A DNA stretch of 64,000 bases. It comes from Impatiens glandulifera. Its lineage: Eukaryota; Streptophyta; Magnoliopsida; Ericales; Balsaminaceae. The stretch lies in assembly GCF_907164915.1 (NCBI RefSeq), contig NC_061862.1, positions 62,335,910 to 62,399,909 of the forward strand. Direction: 5' to 3'. This document shows, piece by piece, positions 59,871-64,000 of this stretch. The notes beneath the pieces were generated by a model, which worked only from the letters and a program-made list of their open reading frames with translations, ran no database searches and was not told the DNA's origin. The translations under genes and the position numbers were made by a program. Within the stretch, counting starts at the first letter, position 1, and every line of letters starts with the position of its first letter.

Positions 59871-60959
59871 TAATCTCCATAAAAAAAACGCTTACATATT
59901 ATTGTCGTCCTTGTTTGGTTTAATGTCTATCCTGAGAATCTAGGAGGAGAGAATTACTTTTTGTAGAGAGAATTGGTCTTAAGTCTTAACTCTACTACGG
60001 ATTGATTGTTTTGATTTAATGGGCTGCATTATTAGTTATATATATATATATCTACATTATCAATATCTTTCTTATTTCTTAAGTATGTAATCTGATTTAA
60101 TTGTCCTTGACAATTGCAAAGAGAGAAATATTTTTTTATTTTTTTAAAATATAGAGGAACTAATGTAGCAATGAAAACTATGTTATGAAAATAAAAATGT
60201 ATATAAATAAGTAATTCATTTATATTAAATTTATATCCAAACTGATCGGTGAATTTGAATATTTTCAATTGGTCGGTTAATTCAAATATTTTTATAATAA
60301 TTAAGAAAAAATGATTTAATTTTTTTTAACAATCTAGTTATGAGATTTAATTTAGTTGAAATATAAGAAATGTGATTTATTATTATTATTATGTATGTTA
60401 TTCCATATTGAAATGAAAATGTAAAAAATATGTTGTATAAAATAACATATTTAAACTAATTAATTTACTCATGAAGACCCATGAACTTCATTTTTTACCT
60501 AATGAATTAAACATTATTGTTTTGTTTTGTTTTTTAAATTAACCAATGTTGTTTTGAAGCTAATAAGTTCAATTCACTCCGGTACTAAAATAATTATTAT
60601 AAATTCGGATTAAGGATTGTTTTTACAAATTAGTCAAACTTTAACTTTGGATAAAATACTCAACTCTAATTGATTTCAATAAATAACATAAATAAATAAA
60701 TATATACAGTATATAAATAGTTGTCATCAAATTATTATTCTTTGGTATTTGATATATTTAACAAAAAGAAGTATTTAAAGATAATAAAATTATGTATTTG
60801 TAACCATAGAGTTTGAATATCTCTCATTTCTTTCCTCTTTCTTCAAGCAAAGCATGTATAAAAACTCATGATTCTCGATCCTTTACTCTTTCCTCAAGCA
60901 AAGCATATCTTTTAGTCTCTTATAAAACCTACACACTCATCACTTCACTTCACTCTACA
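59871..60959. other. AT-rich spacer and leader of the NHL-like gene
   Basis: No gene. From about 60829 to 60915 a 53-bp unit containing CTTTCNTCAAGCAAAGCAT occurs twice, in what would be the 5' leader. Confidence 0.5.
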
Positions 60960-61441
60960 ATGAATTCCTCGCAAGTTATTATAATGGCCAGTAAAGTCGA
61001 ACTTTCCAAGCCCCCAGTCCGTGTTTATTGGCCGTCGCACTTCTCTTATTAACCGTTGCCACGGGCTTGCTCATCTCGTTGCTACCCGGTCAAGTCTTAA
61101 TTTACTTTGAAAAAACACATGCCTTTGTTTATTACAATGGCGATGTCCTGGCTTCTACTTCTTTAAGCCCATTTTACCAACCTCTTAAGAATGTAACTTG
61201 TGTAATTGATTTCGACTTTGTGGGGCAACAAGTTGGGCTTCATAGCAATGTGACCCAAAATTTGAAGTTTGTTCGGGAGGTCGAGGTTGATGTCAAAGTC
61301 ATTGCTAGGATAAGGTTTAAGGTCGGAGTTTGGATGTCGAGACATAGGATTTTGAATATTACATGCTCCCCTGTGGTCATCAGTCTGTCTTCACCCGAGA
61401 AATTTGAAAGAATGAATTGTGACTCAATCATTTCATTTTAG
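60960..61441 (+). pseudogene. Truncated NDR1/HIN1-like (LEA_2) protein gene
   Basis: ATG 60960 opens a short frame (MNSSQVIIMASKVELSKPPV) that ends at 61052 unless the frame changes by about 61020. The other frame (about 61010-61441) encodes a transmembrane strip (LLAVALLLLTVATGLLIS), then YFEKTHAFVYYNGDVLAS, SLSPFYQPLKNVT, VDVKVIARIRFKVGVW and ITCSPVVISLS, which are the conserved second half of NDR1/HIN1-like proteins. About 50-60 residues that normally lie between the membrane helix and this part are missing, and the start codon is out of frame. Full proteins are plasma-membrane anchored, with the LEA_2 domain outside, and act in defence or stress. I call it a pseudogene; an assembly error or an unusual intron is possible. 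Confidence 0.65.
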
Positions 61442-62018
61442 GGTGGGTTAGGCCAGCTCAATTCTTGTTACTCTTTAGCAGATTTCCCCAAGTCCTATGA
61501 ATAGAGATTATCATATTACTAAATAGTGTATTTGTAATGTTATACACTATGAATTGCATTACTGATATATATGCTTGTAAATCTTATAAAACAATATCAG
61601 TCTTAACTTTATGGTTACTCATGCTTCTCTTAATATTTCCTCATTTGGGCAGATTTGTAAGGTAGCCTCTTAATACTAAACTCGGTTTCATGTTCATGTT
61701 CGTTCATGTTCGATTCTCACTAAGAAATTCCTAACTTCAATCAAGTGAGGCTATCCGGCTAGCTTCCTAAAACTCAAAAGAAAAAATCATTCAAATTGTT
61801 TTCCATTCTTTTCAATCATATCCTATTCCCAGATCTTCACTAACCAAAGTTGCATTATTACAGTCAAAGTTAGACACCATGTTTGAACAAAAGAAAGTTG
61901 AATAGTAATCAGTGAAAAACAAGATCCATTCAAGAAGGGAAACTTACACACATATGTATTGCAGGAATCCAAACTAGATAAATCCTGAAACAGTCATCAA
62001 TATGGGCAGACATTCTCT
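61442..62018. other. Convergent 3' region
   Basis: 3' flanks of the NHL-like gene and of the S21 gene. No further gene seen. Confidence 0.55.
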
Positions 62019-62757
62019 TCAGGGAAGTTCCCAGTTATCTTCATCCTCTTGCTGTTTCTTCTTACTCTTTGAGGTCTCCTCCTCCTCCTGCTTATCTTGT
62101 AATGCAATTCTTTGTTGAGGCCGTCTGCATACACAATTCCATAACCCAATTGTAAAACAAACTTAACTGGACCATTCAGTCTATGTTACAGCTAAATACT
62201 TAACAAGAATCAATCAATACCAAAACCAAGAACTTGTTATGATTTCATTGCAAATACAGTTGAAACATGGAACAAGAATCAATTCTTTGCAGATATGGAA
62301 ACCTTAACAAATCAATTATATCAGACAGACAGAAAGAAAGAAAAGAAAACCTCCGGCGATTGCGTTTAGCAGCATCGCGAGTCCTGCGCTTCCTCTCATC
62401 CTGCTTGTTCTCAAAGAACATCCTGCGTTTGCTTTCCTGAATGATCCCAGCCTTCATTACCTCCCTTTTAAACTGACCTACAATCTTCTCTTCCGAATCA
62501 TTTTCCCTAACTATGATCTGTACGTTATATCCAGACTTGAAAAACATCAAATTGGCATTGGCGAGAGATGGGAACGCGACCGACATGGAATTCACATAAT
62601 TGGGTTTGTGGGTTACACGCAGGGGGGTTATTAAGTCAGGTTTCTCACTCGATTGAATCGGAGAGAAGAAGGAAAAGTGAGGTAACAGAGGTTTCACGGG
62701 CGGCGATGCTAACGAGGTGAAGAGAGAAAAGAAATTGGAGATTGAAGAAGCAGCCAT
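62019..62757 (-). CDS. RPS21: Plastid 30S ribosomal protein S21 (bS21c)
   Basis: Two exons on minus, 62757-62351 and 62124-62019, joined in phase (AG + A); 170 residues. The first ~85 residues form a Ser/Pro-rich, acid-poor transit peptide (MAASSISNFFSLFTSLASPP). The mature part has the bS21 signature: VQIIVRENDSEEKIVGQFKR, then EVMKAGIIQESKRRMFFENK and a basic stretch DERKRRTRDAAKRNRRRR, with an acidic eukaryotic tail ending DNWELP. The start at 62757 is preferred over the upstream in-frame ATG at 62796 because the transit peptide begins there. Role: small-subunit protein of the chloroplast ribosome, near the anti-Shine-Dalgarno region. The Arabidopsis counterpart is GHS1. No gene of related function is nearby. 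Confidence 0.93.
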
Positions 62758-64000
62758 GTATGTATGATTGTCGATCTTGGTTCTTCTTCTGATCATCTCA
62801 TCATAGTGCTTTTTCAGCGGATTCAGACGCTAATGGCGTCGGCTATGATGATGGCCGCCTAGGGAATCGAAATGGAAGCAAGCAAGCAAGCAGCTTGCTT
62901 TGCATGTTTCTGAGTTGGGCTTTTAATTCTTTAGTAATTCTGATTAAGGGTTATTTTTCAATCCAATTTAATTTCTGGCCTCATTGTAATTATAATAGGT
63001 CATGCTTTCATTTAAAAAAAATAAATTATTAAAAAAATATTAGTTCAAAATTTTGTAATTGATTTTAAGTTCTAACAACGTAACATTCATTTAAATTTAA
63101 GTATTTTTTTTAATCAAAACAACTCCCCTCGTACTGGGTTCTAAATGAGTCAAACTGGGCTTGCGAGTCGCTCGGTCAAAGTTTGGTCAAAGTTTGAATT
63201 TGACTAAGTTCGAGTCGGATTTATTTAATATTAAAGTTGAGTTCAAGCTCATATAAATATTTACTACTTTCAGTTATTTTAAAGATTTTTTATAAAATTT
63301 TAAAATGATTTTTTTTTAACAATAAAATTGAAATGAGAGGAGAGGAGAGGAGAGGAGAGGAGAGGAGAGAGAGGAGATGTAATAATAAAATGATGTAATA
63401 TTTTGTTTGATTTGATATATTTGGCTATTTTGCATAAATTTAAGGGTATAAATAGTATTCTTAGAATATGATTAGTGGGGGGCAATACAAAACTCTGAAA
63501 ATTAATTATTAAAAATATTCTGGCATTAGATTAAAATACTAAATTAAGCATATCACCTTCCTCATTAGAAATCCTAATCTGTGTGCTCAAGGCTGAATTA
63601 GGTGCACTAAAATATTGACCCCTCCTCCATTCATCAAATGTACATGGCAAGCTTAGCTTCACAAGTATATATATAAATGAAACTTAATAAATTAATTAAT
63701 TAATAGTTAAAAAAGCAAACAAAATAAATAATTAAGAAATAAGAAGGTGAAATGCAAATCCACTCCACTAATAGGTGGAAAGACAGCACATCAGGTTTGA
63801 TTTTTTTAAACAAACAATTTGAAAAGCCAAAGCCAAAGCTATGATTTGATAATTGTAAAAGCTAATTAAAAAGATAGGGGATTAATTAATTATTAATTAA
63901 TACTAAATCTTTTGGGTGGTGGCCATTAATATTAAATTATTCCATCTTTGATGCCTTTCTTACTTAATCAACTCCATTGATCTCCTTGATTGTCAAACTT
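62758..64000. other. Upstream region of S21 and window end
   Basis: Short leader of the S21 gene, then AT-rich spacer to the end of the window. No further gene seen. Confidence 0.5.
63335..63377. repeat. (GAGAG)n microsatellite
   Basis: GAGGAGAGGAGAGGAGAGGA-type pentanucleotide run with a final GAGAGA irregularity. Confidence 0.9.

Overview
This window is nuclear DNA of a flowering plant, very probably a eudicot. It is AT-rich, its host genes are split by GT-AG introns, and it is filled with nested Ty1/copia, MULE, hAT and Helitron-like elements. The gag and second-ORF types of the first retrotransposon resemble elements I associate with Lamiales (Gesneriaceae-like), but I cannot confirm a family or species.

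Layout. At 1-72 lies a possible C-terminal end of a gene. At 178-10111 is a large LTR retrotransposon with a perfect 5-bp target duplication (GTAAA). It carries a broken gag and a long second reading frame but no protease, integrase, reverse transcriptase or RNase H. At 11219-14892 is a Mutator-like element with a truncated MuDRA-type gene and a DUF1985-like gene facing each other. A solo LTR (14893-16425) built on a 48-bp palindromic satellite sits on its right edge. At 17446-21043 is an LRR receptor-like pseudokinase gene (7 exons, 769 aa). The AT-rich stretch 21044-28800 contains a foldback element (25435-27522) with a TRIM-like LTR-LTR insertion (25726-26951). At 28801-36086 is an NT-C2 domain protein gene (8 coding exons, 929 aa), convergent with a mitochondrial adenylate kinase-like gene (37126-38179, minus, 266 aa). 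At 38813-39671 are Helitron-like repeats.

From 40209 to 58266 there is one old minus-strand copia element. Its gag was later split twice: by a 9.2-kb hAT-type element (43446-52625, TSD ATGATCAC) and by a young plus-strand copia element (52832-57615, TSD AACCG). The hAT element itself holds a third copia fragment, a solo LTR (45356-46507, TSD ATAGT) and another Helitron-like cluster. The right end of the window holds a gag-protease remnant broken by a MITE, a truncated NDR1/HIN1-like gene (60960-61441) and a plastid ribosomal protein S21 gene (62019-62757, minus).

The four well-supported host genes (LRR pseudokinase, NT-C2 protein, adenylate kinase 7-like, plastid S21) are unrelated housekeeping or signalling functions with no operon-like link. 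The strongest candidate for something little described is the 178-10111 element: a gag-bearing, pol-less retrotransposon with a self-contained second gene (its own TATA box, globular N-terminus, acidic middle and RGG tail) and dense TAGACG palindrome arrays in both LTRs and the interior. All coordinates of exons and element ends were read by eye; no alignment or database search was run.
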